64,000 nt of DNA from Siphonodentalium dalli. Lineage: Eukaryota > Mollusca > Scaphopoda > Gadilida > Siphonodentaliidae. Both the position numbers and the translations under genes were made by a program. Shown here piece by piece: positions 34,301 through 49,300 of this stretch; within the stretch, counting starts at the first letter, position 1; each line of letters starts with the position of its first letter. The stretch spans positions 200,359,828 through 200,423,827 of the forward strand of contig CP136062.1 of assembly GCA_032622095.1 (NCBI GenBank), in the 5' to 3' direction. Below the pieces are notes generated by a model. It was given only the letters and a program-made list of their open reading frames with translations, did no database searches and was not told the origin of the DNA.

Positions 34301-37300
34301 TAAATGTAGTAGTAACCAATACAAACATGTGGGTGACAATTTTTTGAGGCACAATAACCGCCTATACAGATGTAAGCCAAAAGGGGGAAGACACCAATCG
34401 AACGCGTATGTCCCAAAAAAAAAACAGGGAGGGAGGGTTGTCAACACAAGCGACTGTCCTTAGCAAAGAAATTATTGGAAAGAATGTTTAACGCAGTATA
34501 ACTGCGCGCATCCCCCGGCCAAAGATATAGTTCCCATTATTCTGCTCTTCAAATTATCCCCATTCGCTAACTAAATAGCAATACTGCCAAAAATACTTGT
34601 ACTATATAATTATGTTTTATTTTCGTCTGAGTACTCCGCAATATCAGTGTATAGCTTACTTATCTGAACTGTCATGCGGTATGATGTAGTGATAGATACG
34701 AGTGAAAGATCTCGTGATCAAACATGATTATGTTTGTACCACATTTTTTGTTTAAGTTTACGCATCTATAACCCTGTGCGATAAAATACGTCGTTTTGTA
34801 CGACAATGTTTTAAAGCGAGTTTAAGGTGGTAAAAGCAGACGACATATCAATAAACGTGCATAATGAGTTATATTTATTGAGGGAAATATATAAATAAGT
34901 TCAACAAACAACCTCGTTTGTTGAACTTATTATCTGAACATTTCATATGAGATAACTACTCACCAATGATGCTATAGTATGCACAGGGTTAATACTCCCA
35001 CGACCACGTACCTGGGTACTGATTCAAGTCGAAGTAAAATGTCTCAATCAGCATTCTACATCCGGGCTTCATCATGCGCAGAATGAACTCCGAATATCTG
35101 TAACCAGAGATGCTCTGTGATTTAAAGGGATATACTGTACGCCATTTTCAATAAATTCCCGGTAATAACAGCGATCTAATATCGATAATATATAGAAAAA
35201 TAAGTAAATTGAGTCGAATATGTATTCTGTAAACGTTCAGGTTAATAGGTTATCTTAAAATCAAAGTTAATAATATGATATACAAATATGTTGATACGGG
35301 GGCGTACACTCAAGCCACTCACTGACTAGTGACTATATAATAACTTAAAGGGGTATATTTGACTAGTATTCATATAATATAACATTTATTTGATACATTT
35401 GCTTGAAAACTACAAAAATTACTCGACAACGATCATTTGTATTTTCGCATTCCGGATAATCTGCCACCCGTAACATTACTTCGTACTCAACAGACTTTCA
35501 AATAATGGAATCCGGTTACCTTATTCTACGACTCAGATACTATAGAAACCAACAACAACATTTGAGTACACCCCTTTAATTTGTTCAGAGTTTGTTTGTC
35601 GTTTGGCCTCTTTGACAATTTGATATTATACATGTATTGCGTTGTTTAGAGGTTGACATGAGGATTGATAAACCCGAGGAAGTTAATATTCACCGAGGCC
35701 GCAGGCCAGTTGAATATTAATTTCCAAGGGTTGATAAATTCTCATGTAAACCTCGAAACAATGCAACAAGTGTTATATTATATTATATTATATTATATGA
35801 ACTACCAATGTTATCAATTCCATTATGCCTGAAATACCGTACTGACCCGTGTATATATGTACATGGATCCATCGAATGCGCAACAATGTGATGCAATAAG
35901 TCAAAATTTTACCCAGGGATTTATATCAACCTACAATTCCTATTAATAGTTCAAGACGTGGCGTGAGCTTGTTATTAACTTACCATTGCTTTATAGGTAA
36001 ATCCAGTTGATATCGTGATGTATCAACTCTTTTTCCGTATGATTTAGTATTGGACTTTTAGAAGAAAATTTATGATCATATAATAATGGCAATTGTTGTG
36101 GTATTACTATTCCAACTGATAGACCATATATCAGGGTGATATCTTCGTATGGATGGACAGATGCGTCGACTATATGCCCGGGGCATGACCCACGGATGGA
36201 CAGATGCGTCGACTATATGCCCGGGGTATGACCCACACCAGGGCACAACACAGATCGTTTATCTCACATCTGCACAACTATTTTAAAAGATCTAAACGTT
36301 TCTTCAGCATGGAACAATACAGAGCGTCCATTGTTATTCTATTTATGATATGCTACACATAAAGAGCGTTTTCTGCACGTCTGTACGAAACAGTAAAATA
36401 GTCCTATTCGTGACTGGCAAGTTTCGTTCAGAGTATATAAAGCCAGTAGGGTAGTATTTCACCTTTCCTACCAGGCCATCTTTCAAACGAAATTACGTAG
36501 ACGTAACACGTATGACCCACGTGTGGCATACGCATTCCATACGCCTCAACCATGAAACCGAACCTTTAAAATAAAAACATCATCACATATGACAAAACAA
36601 TCCCTGCATGTGCCTGAATAAACCTTGTCAGTCTGTTTTTTGTTAATTCACGAATTCTAGGACGGGTGTCTTCTCGTTCTGTCCTTCCCGACTGACACTC
36701 GCGCTGTATCAACAAACCCAATATCACACTCGTGCCATGCTGTGTATGTCCGCATGTATGTACACATAATTGTGACACATAAATAGAGGATCTCACATGA
36801 GTTTCTATTTTATACGGAATTTATCAACCGAGTTCACTAAATTCGATTTGAGCCGAGGTTTACCGAGGCTCAAATAGAATTTAGAGGACGAGGTTGATAA
36901 ATTACGTATAAAATAGGACGAGTGTGAGATACCTTTTATCACATGATCAAATAAACCCGAAGCAACGCGAAATATTCATCGAAAACAACAATCATAAACT
37001 ACAGCGATCGCAGGTTATTTGAAGAACGCCGTGACGTCATCGCACGCGCTGATATTAAACGTGTCTATTACCGATAATTATGAAACTGCTTTTATGGCCA
37101 AATTATGTGATAAAATAGTATATTAGCTTTTTTCATATTTCGAAGAAAGATCTATGAAGAGTTCAGTCCCCTGATACGCACGTCAGACATAGCGTAGCGA
37201 GGGACTGAACTCTGTTTTGCAGCTGGATTTCGAAGGTCAATAGATACACTGTATGGGGTGTACTTAGGGGACTGCTGTTTGAATTGACAGATTTCAGTAG

Positions 37301-40300
37301 GAAGCTACAAGTGAACATCGATATACAATATATATAGGTGTTGGTTGAGTACCCTGTTACTGCTATATGTTGGCAATAGCCATATTTAGCCAAACGTACG
37401 TCTGAATTGTAACGTGTGTTGCCATAGTCAACAAACGTCAAATGACATATGTGACCATTTCACCCCACACATGTTCCGGCCATTCCATTTAAACCTTTAC
37501 CCAACAAACCGGCCAAAACCGGCCAAATAAAGCTTCAACAGCCTAAAATATCTTCGGTCTGTCTCAATAGAACCATACAAATATGGATATCATTGGAACC
37601 GGCTCCTTGACCACATTGTGACAGTTACAGTTATGCCATGTGCCAATGCATTCTCTTATATATGCGAGTCGACCATAGGTCGCCTCGCATATATAAGAGA
37701 ATGCATTGGCCTAAAAAAAAAAATTAACACTTTTTACAATTTTTTCTTACATTCTTTAACAATTTTATAATTTTTAATGTGTTAAGCCAATGCATTCTCT
37801 TATATATGCGAGGCGACCTATGGTCGACTCGCATATATAAGAGAATGTATTGGCACAGGGCCCTTCTGTTGTGTAAAGGGCTAGAAGTATTATGTCCAAC
37901 GTGTAGCATACGCAGCTTAAGTGTATGGAAGAGGAATAATCCATTGAATTGCCGACCAGCGCTATGCAGGCATTGAGTGGGAGAATACGATTTGCCTGCG
38001 CGGAAAGATCTCATTTTGATTGAAATCAATAAAACTTATCGATGCTCGCAGTTATAACAGTTTGACACATTGCCTGTATGTTTTGCTACACGCTTGGTTG
38101 ATATCTATAACCGTGTAGGTTTCAAATCCCGTTTACAACTACGCATATATCCACAATAATACCACAGTAACACGTTAAACGTTTACCATACGAGTGGCTA
38201 AACCTGGTCAGGGTCATATTGCATAGTCGCTCTCTGTATGGTGGGAGGGGTGTATAGAGTTTGTGGATAAGATAGCATTATTGGTACACATATACGCATT
38301 TCCATGATAATGTTACCTCTTGATCGTGTCTCTGGCAACAGATCCGAAAGCGGCTCTGTCCCACACTGCACCAAAGTCACCATCATGTTCCCTGTGAATA
38401 CATGGTATATGTTTATAAGCACCACAAAGTCATTCCCATGCAAGTCGACTTAGAAACAGAACATTAGCTTAACTTCCCCTTGAGACCATTGCAAGTGATT
38501 GGGGATCGCACACGAATCGTGGGGTTTTTATGCAAACATGTCTAAATTTTGTTCGCCACAAATGTCTACAATGTTAGTACGTTCGGTGCATTTGGTTACA
38601 TTTCAGTAGTACAAAAATAGAAAACAAATGACAAAAAGATAAGTTCAACCAATGTGTACACAAAGCCTTGAAATAGTGTGCCTGTCGTTTGCAGAATGAG
38701 GTCCCCAGAGGGTGAATTTAGTTATGCTACCCCGCATAGCGGGGTAGCATCACTAAATACACCCTCTGGGGACCTCATTCTGCAAATGACAGACACACTA
38801 TTTCAAGGCTTGGTGTACACATATGACATATTTACTTTTTTTACTATATATTACACTGGATGTTGCAATGGTTATTATAATTCCAGGATGCTAAGGTATA
38901 TATTAGAAACAATACTTCCAGGCCTAATTTCAAGCTACATATACACGTGAATATTTCTGGTTACTCAGTCACAGTAAGTTACGTTGTTACTGTATCTTTC
39001 AGATTATAATGGTCGAATTATATAAGAGTACTCGCAGGCGTTTCCTAGCCCACGGGTACAAATAGCTATGCCTTACTTATATCATACTGCATGATACGAC
39101 GGATGCTCTTTCAATTCCAAAGACAAAACGTTGCATTTTGATACTTTGTATGTAAACCCTCCATCTAACATCAGCATTGCGAAATATAAGATGGTTAATT
39201 GTGTTGGTAAACCTGCCTTGAGAAGGTGAACATATCGCCTCGGTAGATCTTCAGTCTTCTGTCTGTGGACTGGACATATGAAAATGCTAATTGTAGAAAA
39301 TTGAAACAAAAATATTGATGGCGTGCGAGTACAAATAATGTCCATGTGGGATTTGACCGTATATTATGTGAGACTTCCCCATAATATATTGCATAAATAT
39401 CATTCCTTTGTTCGGAAAGATAACATCGCCACTTTAGTACGAGTATGAGATGTTTAAAGGTCTTCTAAAGTTGGAAGCTCATACGAATGAAGGAACATAT
39501 GAATGGAAATCTACTAATCAGTCTATCTGAAGTTGTAACCATTTGTCCGGATTCTTCATATTCAGTTTAATCCTCAGATTTTAAACCAGGTTTAAATCTT
39601 CATTGACGGTGCAGTTAAACAGCAGTCTAAGGAGGCGTTTGCGTTAAAATCAGTTGGACAAACAGTCTGTATCTCCAACTGAGTTTCACACATTGTTCGT
39701 CACTTTCTGTGTGATAGATTTACTTCAAAATGCTTTTACGGGAATGACAAAATTTGGTGGAAAAGTGGGCTCACATTTGGGCCACCATTTGGGTGGACGT
39801 CACACATTGGAATTCCAACTGCACCCCCAGAACCGAATGTTTCAAGTCCGAGCAATTCCATTCGCTCACCAGGAACGTGGTAACGTGGGATACGGTGGTG
39901 TCTCATCCCCAAATTTGGTCAAATTTTTGAACAATTTCATCATGGCTATAATTATACGAATTTCCAACCAGTATTTAGCGCGAAATGTCATTATGTTATA
40001 TCAAAAGTCGAATATATACTCTTTTATGTCAATTGGATGAAATTATCATAATTTGGAAATTTACAATAGACGGAAAGCATATATATATATATATATAATA
40101 ATTTAATTTAATTTAATTTAATCAAATATATGTATCACGTGATTCACCATTAAATCTCTTACAGACTCTAAGATGAGTACACATTTTTCATCAGTGACTC
40201 CAAGCTATTGAAAAGGCAAGATGTGCCGAAACCGGTATAGCTGTTTGTACATACATGTAATAAATATTCAACAATGAACGGATACCTTTCTTAATTTTCA

Positions 40301-43300
40301 ATCTATTCCATTCTTCACGTCAGCAGTCACCTACCTCAGATGAGATATATAAAATGTCAACTCAATTACCAATAGGTACCTAGAAAAAATCCAACTTTTT
40401 GGTCTAAACAATGACCGAAAGTAGGACAATCTTCCACTTTTGGCCTAAAACCAACACATTTCGTTCGAAATACTGATTGGAATATAGAACTATCAAAAAA
40501 TATTCAACCTACTATTGGTCTGATATTTCCAACTAATTCTGTGTCTGGCATGACATTTACAACTGGTTGAATATTCTGACCAAAGCCAACCACTGTCGTA
40601 GCTAAGTCCATCATCGCGAGGTCTATCATATCTGCTAACAATATCATATTTGATATAAAAAAAATGATATGACGAGCAGTTTCTTTTGTTTGTGGATACG
40701 TGTGCAACGTTCCGTCAGTGTATCATTGGGTGGAATCAATCCAATCTATCAATACTCGCTCCTCGTCTCAAAGATCGGCAGGCGAGGTCAATGTAAAATT
40801 ATAAATGTAGAAACGAGTCCATATTTGAGTAAAACTCTAGTGGCAATATTTCAATTGTGACATTACAACACCAAAGCCGCCAGTCACATCTAGACACGCC
40901 CTCAATCAACACTATTTACATATCCCCCATTGAACTGATTGTATCTCAGATCTAGCTGCCCTAAACCGGGTTATAAAACGCACAAAAATGATCACACATG
41001 TAAACAAAAGTATTGCCATATTATTTTCTGATATGAGCTATTCCTGTTTATTAAAAATCAAAATATATGCTCAATATCTTCATTATTAATGTTCACTCTT
41101 GATAGATCGCGGCGTTTCACAAGAACGATGTTTTGCTTGATGATATAAAAACACTACTGCCTAAGCCTGGTTAAGCTGGACCTGGCTTAAACCGGAGATA
41201 AATAATTCGCCACTTAGACCTCTGGTCTCTGGTTTAAACCACAGATCTAGATTTCAAATAGTGGTTTAACCTAGAGGTTTACTTAAATCAGATTTAAACT
41301 GGAGATGAAGAATCTGACACCTTTGTTTATAGAGGAATTATTTGAACGTAATTCAGTCCATCTGTCATTTTTCAAACTTATGTTTTGTAATAACAAGTAC
41401 TACCTAGAACTGATTGTCATGAAATAGTCCGAACATATATACCTCGTAGAGTACACCTGAAAAGCCATCCACATTGTGTGTAGTAAATTCGACTTCGTTT
41501 TCTGCAAAAAACTCTTTCACTGCAGTGTCACATATCTCAAATCCAACAATTCTGTGACCTTGACTGTACAACCTGAAAACGCAAATGCACGTCAACAGTG
41601 TTCTACCCCATACAATAATATGATAAGTCGAAGTTCTAAAGTGACCTCATTTGACACATGACCACAATAGTGAACAGGTCGCTGACATTGTTGGTTGTGT
41701 TGCTACTTATGCAGAACATTAATAAACTCAAACACAGTATCCCTTTACTGCGACTCCTTTGCTGGCTTTTCGTCGATGTGAGGGTGGTTATGAGCGGAAC
41801 AAAATTGCTCCTGACAGTAGTTGTGCTGTGTGAGTTCATTGTTCTCCCATTGGGTGTGTGTAATACCCCAGCTACATCTGTGGCGGAATTGAGAACCGTC
41901 CAGCGAAGTTTCTGTCGGGTGCAATATATTCACTATGGAACAACATAGCATATACTTTGGATATTGAGATTGAAATATAGGGGAAATTGTTCAAAGATCC
42001 CATAGCAGCTGGGCTGATAAATGAACTATCATGGCTTTCAAGAAAGTAACTGAGTCACACCGAGTGTAGACTCTACACGTGGCCCCAACAATAACCTTAT
42101 CACGGAAATGTATAACTCGCTATAACTGGGGAATGGGATTGTGAGTCATTAAATGCAGTGTCCATTCCACCATTCCTCACATTGTCATTCACAATGCCAT
42201 GTTAACACAAGTTAGTTTGGTTTAGTGGTATTCTGATAGGATTGATGGGAGTCTGATGCTCCCTGTCTTGATATTTTTGTGGTCCGCACTTATATCTAGT
42301 GTCACATATTCGACTTAAATGTGACTAAAGATAATGTGTCACACATATTCGACTTAAACATGGTTAAAGATAGTGTGTACTCTCTCGAACTTTCTGCATA
42401 TATTCCGGATATTAGAGTGAGATGAGCACCTGTGTTGTATGTGCATAATAATGGATAGTTGCCTTCAAAATATATTTCTTAGAATTTGTGTTCTTGTTGA
42501 AGTTGGAAGCGTTGTTGGGTAGATATGACATCTGTAAACATAAATGTTATAATAGCATAAATACACGTTGTTTGTAACACATGTTGCCAGTCTTGTGGAG
42601 AATGATGGAAAATAGAATTTCTGGAAAGATGATTCTGTTTACTTGTTTGCCTACTCAATAATTTTATACACCGAAACTATACAAAATGCATCAAATTTGA
42701 CACCATAATACTGCAGTAAGTATGTTTTCTATATCAAATCATTAGATTGTACACAGGAGCCAATTCATATAATGTTATGGTCAGACAACAACTTGTATGA
42801 TACCGAGTTTTAACATGTTTTGAATTACTGTTAGGCGAGTAAACATTCCATTGATCATATCTTATTAAGAGCGTCTGTGCCTTCTTTCCCCAAGAGCGGT
42901 AGATAGTAAGGAGTGTTAGAACTCATGTATGATCATTTCTACTCGTGTTCAAACCATTACTAATATATGCTTTTAATGGATTTTAGTGATGCCTGTGTGA
43001 TATGAATAATGGCGATTGCAAGTAGTTTTCATATGTCTGTTATCTGGTATGAAGAAAATTGGTATAGGAAATTTTGAATAATTCGGTGTCAATTTGGATA
43101 GGGCACCTTTTAACTATATTGAGATGAAGATCATTACATTGACGAATGCACTTACCACATCATGTCAGTTGATTTCCCACAGAAAGGTACCATTATTTTC
43201 AGATTTTCGTGGTCCTTTGTTAACTCCTTTTCGAATCCCGACAGAAATCTGAAAACAATCAAGAAGCAGAAAATGTTTATCAAAATATTGAACATGATTC

Positions 43301-46300
43301 GGCTCATATACAAATTTGTGAGTTGGAGAGCACGAATTGATTTTTTTGAAAAAAATTCTAAGTGCCGAATATCGAACGTCGAACTAACTTCACGCGAATG
43401 TCGAATGAATATCTAAATATAGAATGAATATCGAACGTCAAATAAAATTTAAGCTAAAAAAAGTGGAAAATTTGTGAGTTGAAGAGCACGAATTAGGTCT
43501 ATAGAAGTCTCCTGTCGCGATAATTTTTTCTGCGATTTTTTTTCTAAGTCCAGCTATGGTATGGAAAACAGGAAAAGCGCGGAATTTCGCACGAAGTTTC
43601 AGAGGGAGAGCACGAATTGGACTCATGGCGCGCCCCTCATGCATAAAACGAAAATTGAGTTTTTTATTAAATTTTCTAAATGCCGAATATCGAACGTCGA
43701 ACTATTATATCATGCGAATCTCGAATGAATATCTGAATATCGAACGTGAAATAAAATTTCAGCAGAAAAAAAAGTGGAAAATTTGTGAGTTGGAGAGCAC
43801 GAATTGGGTCTTCTAGTGCAATAAAGTTTCTGCGATTTTTTTTCGATGCTAGCCGAAATTTTCAGTCCAGCTATGGTATTCACAACATATCCTCGCGGAA
43901 ATACGCGCATAATCGACCTATAATGTGAAATATGTACATAATGTTATTATTTGATTCAGAAATAAGCAGATAATGGAGTTCGATCCATCATTTCGTTTTA
44001 TGGCACGGGCCACAGTGAAAACACAGTTAAAGAGCATAAACCTGAAAAGTCGTGAGTTGGCTTATTTGTGTCATTGTTCGCACATAATCTGCTTAGAATT
44101 GCCTCATTATGAGTCGATAATGTGACTAAAACTCTCTAATTTCCAGCACATTAGCGACTCAAAATTAAGTGATTCTAAGCAGATTATCTACCTAAAACAA
44201 GTTATATTGTTAGCAGATAATGTGCCTGTTTTCCCGAGAACAGGCTGGTATTCAAAACGCATGACGCTGTCCGTGTCTGGACTTGTAGATTGGCATGTGC
44301 AGTTTTCATATGGGAGTTACTATAATTATCAAATTTCAGCTCAATCGGCCCGTCAATACATCCTGCGCCCTCTACAACTATGGTCTGGAAAACAGGAAAA
44401 GCGCGGAATTTCGCACGAAGTTTCAGTGGGAGAGCAAGAATTGGACTCATGGCGCACCCCTCATGCATAAAATGAAAATTGTTTTGTTTTTTTGGAATAT
44501 CGAAATGTCGAACGTCGAACTAACTTCACGCGAATATCGAATGAATGTCTAACGTCGAACTAACTTCACTGTCAATCATTGAGGATTATTTTGTGGGATT
44601 TAATTCTGCATTCGGTCTGTGGTTGTGTGAGGGTCTTACTGACATTTGGAAAATTAAACTTTTTCCCCATTCTCTGCGTAAACGTTTCAGCAACTGGAGA
44701 ATGCAGTTTGTTATACAATACAAACTATGATATGGCCGTATGACTATTAGTACAATTGTCGGCTTAATATAAGTGTATAGATTGTTCTAGGTCTGCCTTC
44801 TTTTATCTTGCTTTCAGAATCAGAAATATGCGCCTTTTATGGTTTTTTCATCGAGTGACAATTATTTATAAAATATGGGCCAGTGAGCTATAAATAAAGA
44901 TATAATATTCCAGGTTCATGCGAGCACTTAAAAATGGAAATGCGAACCATTTACGATTCCATCTACAAGTCCATTATGGATGCGCCTGCCCGGTTTTTTA
45001 ATCGAACGCTCCCTGTTGACGCTTCCGGTTCAATTTTGGTACTATAAAATACAAGTAGGTGAACGTGACGAAGTGTGGCCGCCATGATATCGTGACGCAA
45101 AAATATGCCGTCATGTATTTGGATTAATACTAACTTATACAAATTTTGGTATTTCTTCAGAATATTAACCTTATACTCTCAATAGATAGGGCATTGTTGT
45201 TCAACATATCCTCGTCCCAATAGGTTCAAAATCGACCTATAATACTCACATATGTTCATATTTGATTCTGAAATAATCCCAAAGTGGACTTATGTCCGTT
45301 ATTCTGCTTTATGGCGGGGCCACGGTGGAAACTCATTTTAAAGAGCGTACATTTGGTAAGTCGTGAGTTGGTTTATTCGTGTTATTTTTCGCCCATAATG
45401 AACTTATAACAAATCAAGTCGATAATGGCACTAAAACACTCTCATGTTCAGTTCATTACGGACCCAAAATAAGGCGATTCTACGCCGATCATGGAACCAA
45501 ATCAAATGCTATTATAATTAGCTCATAACGGGCTAATTTTCGAGGGAACAGGCTGTGCTGTTTTCTTACTATTGATCTGGATCGAGATTCACCGGATTTC
45601 TATTTTGATTTTTGCATTGAAATAAGGTATGACCTATAATTGAATATAAATCATTTCACGAATTTTCCCATGGTCCATTAATGTATGATCATTAAACCCC
45701 CAATAATCACATTTCCATAATTTGCGGAGAGTGGCTAATATAAAGCTTGGCGATTTTTGAGGGAGGTGACTAAAAGACAAGATTGGTTGTTTTATGTTTT
45801 CTTAACTATTTCTTTACTAAATAGATTCCCACATTCAGTTATGGAAGTATAAATTGGAACTGTTTATTATTCGTCTGGATGGATGTTCAGTAAAATGAAC
45901 AGACGAAGGACGAGTAGTTAATACAAGTGCAGAAGAATTCCTATTCAATTGTGGGAAATGTTAAGATATTCAAATTCAACAAACGCCCTATGGCAACTTA
46001 CTATCTGAACATTTCCTAAGGGAATTACTGCTCGTCTATAAGTAATGTTTAGTAACGAATGGGTTAAATCCGTTAATATGTTTGCCCAGCCCTTGTTTAC
46101 AGAGTAACAATGTCAAATCACCTTGTTTTGAATCCGATTGATGACCGCATATACCCTGGTAATTGAAAATCGCCATTATAAACCTAGTTTATAACATAAG
46201 CCATGGTGAATATGCATGTGCATGATGACAAGAACGACGGGTGTCAAATTTAGTTCCAAACGATAATTCCCCAGGACCACATAGGATTTAATTTTTTTTA

Positions 46301-49300
46301 GATGGTGATTGATTTAGGCGCAGCGCCGCTACCAGACAGTGATTTGGTGGAGACACCCCCACCGCAATGACGAGTCGTCTACCCACGAAACCGAGGAAGT
46401 TGATGGTAGAGTGTACATTTTGTGAATTAAAACTTGTGTCTAAAGGTCGCTCCACACCGGGCGCGAGCGAGCGATTATAACGGCCGTTTTCTAACGTCCA
46501 TAGCAGTTCAAAGCGCGCGATTTTTATGTTCACACCACAAACGACCGACTCGCTGACCACGAGGCGATTATAGCAGTGATTTTAAGCTTCGTCGAATTCT
46601 CGCTTTGTTGCAAACCAGCGAGATAATTGGACCGCTCTCAAATAGGGTGTTTATACGACCGTATTTTTTTCTATTTGATGACGGCGCACTGATTTGTCGC
46701 CGCGATAATGGAGGACTTTAGCGAGAGGCTAATAATTGAAGTACAACACCATGTGTGTCTGTATGGCACATGTGTGTCTGTATGACTGTGTGTGTCTGTA
46801 TGACTGTATGTATGTATGTATGACATGTGTGTCTGTATGACTGTATGTCTCTATGACCAAATAATTAAACCATTTATTTTTGTGATTTTTCGTGACTGAA
46901 ATTCCACCTTAGATTACTATACTCAGTTTATTCCTTGTAAAGAACTAACATCATGGACCGTATAATCTGCTCCATTGGCTGGTGAATTATATTTTGGTAT
47001 AATCAGGGGAAATGATAAAGAATATAACGAGGCTAGTTCATTCCAAAAGACGTTGTGGTAAACATGAGACAATGCATTCATCAACTAATAATAATCGCGT
47101 ATTACCGGGTGGGTGCACTCTTATAACTAATGTGTAGAAACGATTACACATCAAATGTGTAAACCCGGTTAATACACATAGCAATGTGTAGTTTTACATA
47201 CAAATACATTGACCAAGTGCCGTTCTACACATAATGTGTACATTTTATTAGACACAATTATGTAAGAACGTAGAGCGTGCGCATTGCGTGCCTTCAGTTT
47301 CATAGTCTGCTACATGACGGCGATATTGTTTGAGTATATGTTTTCTCAATACCCATGTCATTTTGAGTGACGAGAATAAACAAATTGTAGACAAGGAATG
47401 TAATTCAGAATTCCGACTTGTGAGTATTGTATTAATGATATATGAGGATATATTTGTTAAAACTTTCATGAAGAATACTGTTCTTACATTTGTTTATATG
47501 ATTGTTGTAATACGTTAATGCTAATCACGTGCAACCACGCCACGACCATGGTTTGTTCATTTAAAACGAAAACTCACACATGACAGTGCAAAATATTACG
47601 TACCATTGTACGCCATGAAAGTTTTAACATATAAATCTCCATTTGCCATGAATACTATATACCCACAGTTCGGAATACTGAAATTTACATTCTTGTCTAC
47701 GATATATATGTGTAAGAATTTACACAAAATGTGTAAGGCATAGGTGTTGATTTTATGCACACCAGTGTGTATAAATGTGTATAAATTGACCCATTTATTG
47801 TGTAAAATATGTTTAAGATAAAAAATGAATAATGGTTGTGTAGCAGGGCTACACATTGTGTGTAGAAACCCTACACATTAGTCATAAGTGTGTGGGGTGG
47901 GGGTATCCCCCATGCAGGCACCTGACTCCCCTGAAATTAGCCTAAAACCCTTTGAACCCTGACGCCCCACAGTGACCGACACCCTGACCCGGGGCCCCAG
48001 TGGTATTTCCGTTTAAATTAGACAGTGTCCGGTCACATGGAGTTGATTATGTTCAAATTGTGACACAGGTCTGAAACTTTACAGGTTTGTCCCCCATGGA
48101 TCAGCGATCATTATAAGATCGCGAGACTTTGCCTCGCGGCAACTCCTTGGTAACGGTTGCTAGGCAACTACCCGGAATTGACTGGACAATGTAAATATAG
48201 CTTATAGCGTCGTAATTCAACCCCAGTGATTGCGTTTTTTTATGCAGGTAATACCCTAACGTGAAATTTGAGATATACCCAACCAGAATAGTGAACCAAA
48301 TATCCCATTTAATGGTAGCAACGGTTGCTAAGCAAATACCACAAATGATCGAATGACATCATTGCCCTAACCATTCAGTTGTATGTTTTGCCTTAATTTA
48401 GACAGTGTCTAGCCATATAGTGTTGGTTATGTTCAAAGGGGACACCTATCTAAAACTGTGCAAGCATGCTATGCATGGACCACTTAATTTATCATTGTAA
48501 GATCGGGAGACTTTGCCACCCGATCTCTCATTAGAAACGGTTACTAGGCAACTACCCGAAATTTGCAGGATAAACGAATTATAGCTTATAACGTTGTAAT
48601 TGTACATCAGCGAATTGCGTTTCGATGCAAACAATATCCTAATGTGAAATTTAAGATATACCTGACCATGCGCGAGTAAGTCAACTTGATATGCAACTTG
48701 CATGTGGCATAACAGAGACTGATATTACAGAGACCGGAAACAACGTAATTTCCCGTAACAGATCGTGGCCCCATTGTTCAAGTAAGCTGTCTAGATTGCG
48801 TATACTGTACTAACATGTGAACGTGCAACTATATGTCATATATATAGCGCCACATTTCACTTAAACGCATTTAAAAAAAATGAATTATAGCCTGCGCGCA
48901 TGCGCTGCGCATGCGCATATTTCCTACTCGTTTCTAGCGGGCAGCCAATCCATATACACACCTTTACCAGCGCTGACTTCAATAGGCCCATTTAAATTTA
49001 TATATTAGTGGGTATGTCGTGTATAAGTACGTTATAAACCATTTATTTATCATTGCGATGGTCTGCGCATGCGCGAATAAATCAACTTGATATGCGATAG
49101 ACCCTTCCCCATGTGTAGAAGAACACTGATTAATATACGCGATGGTAATTTAAACTGAAATTGTGTGTCTAAATTATGTCTGTTCTGTACACACACGGGG
49201 AACACGAAATTATATGCCGTAAATATAGCGGCACAGTTCGCTTAAAATATCGTATGTTTTTGTAGATTATATGCTATGCGCATGCGCATATATTTCTACC

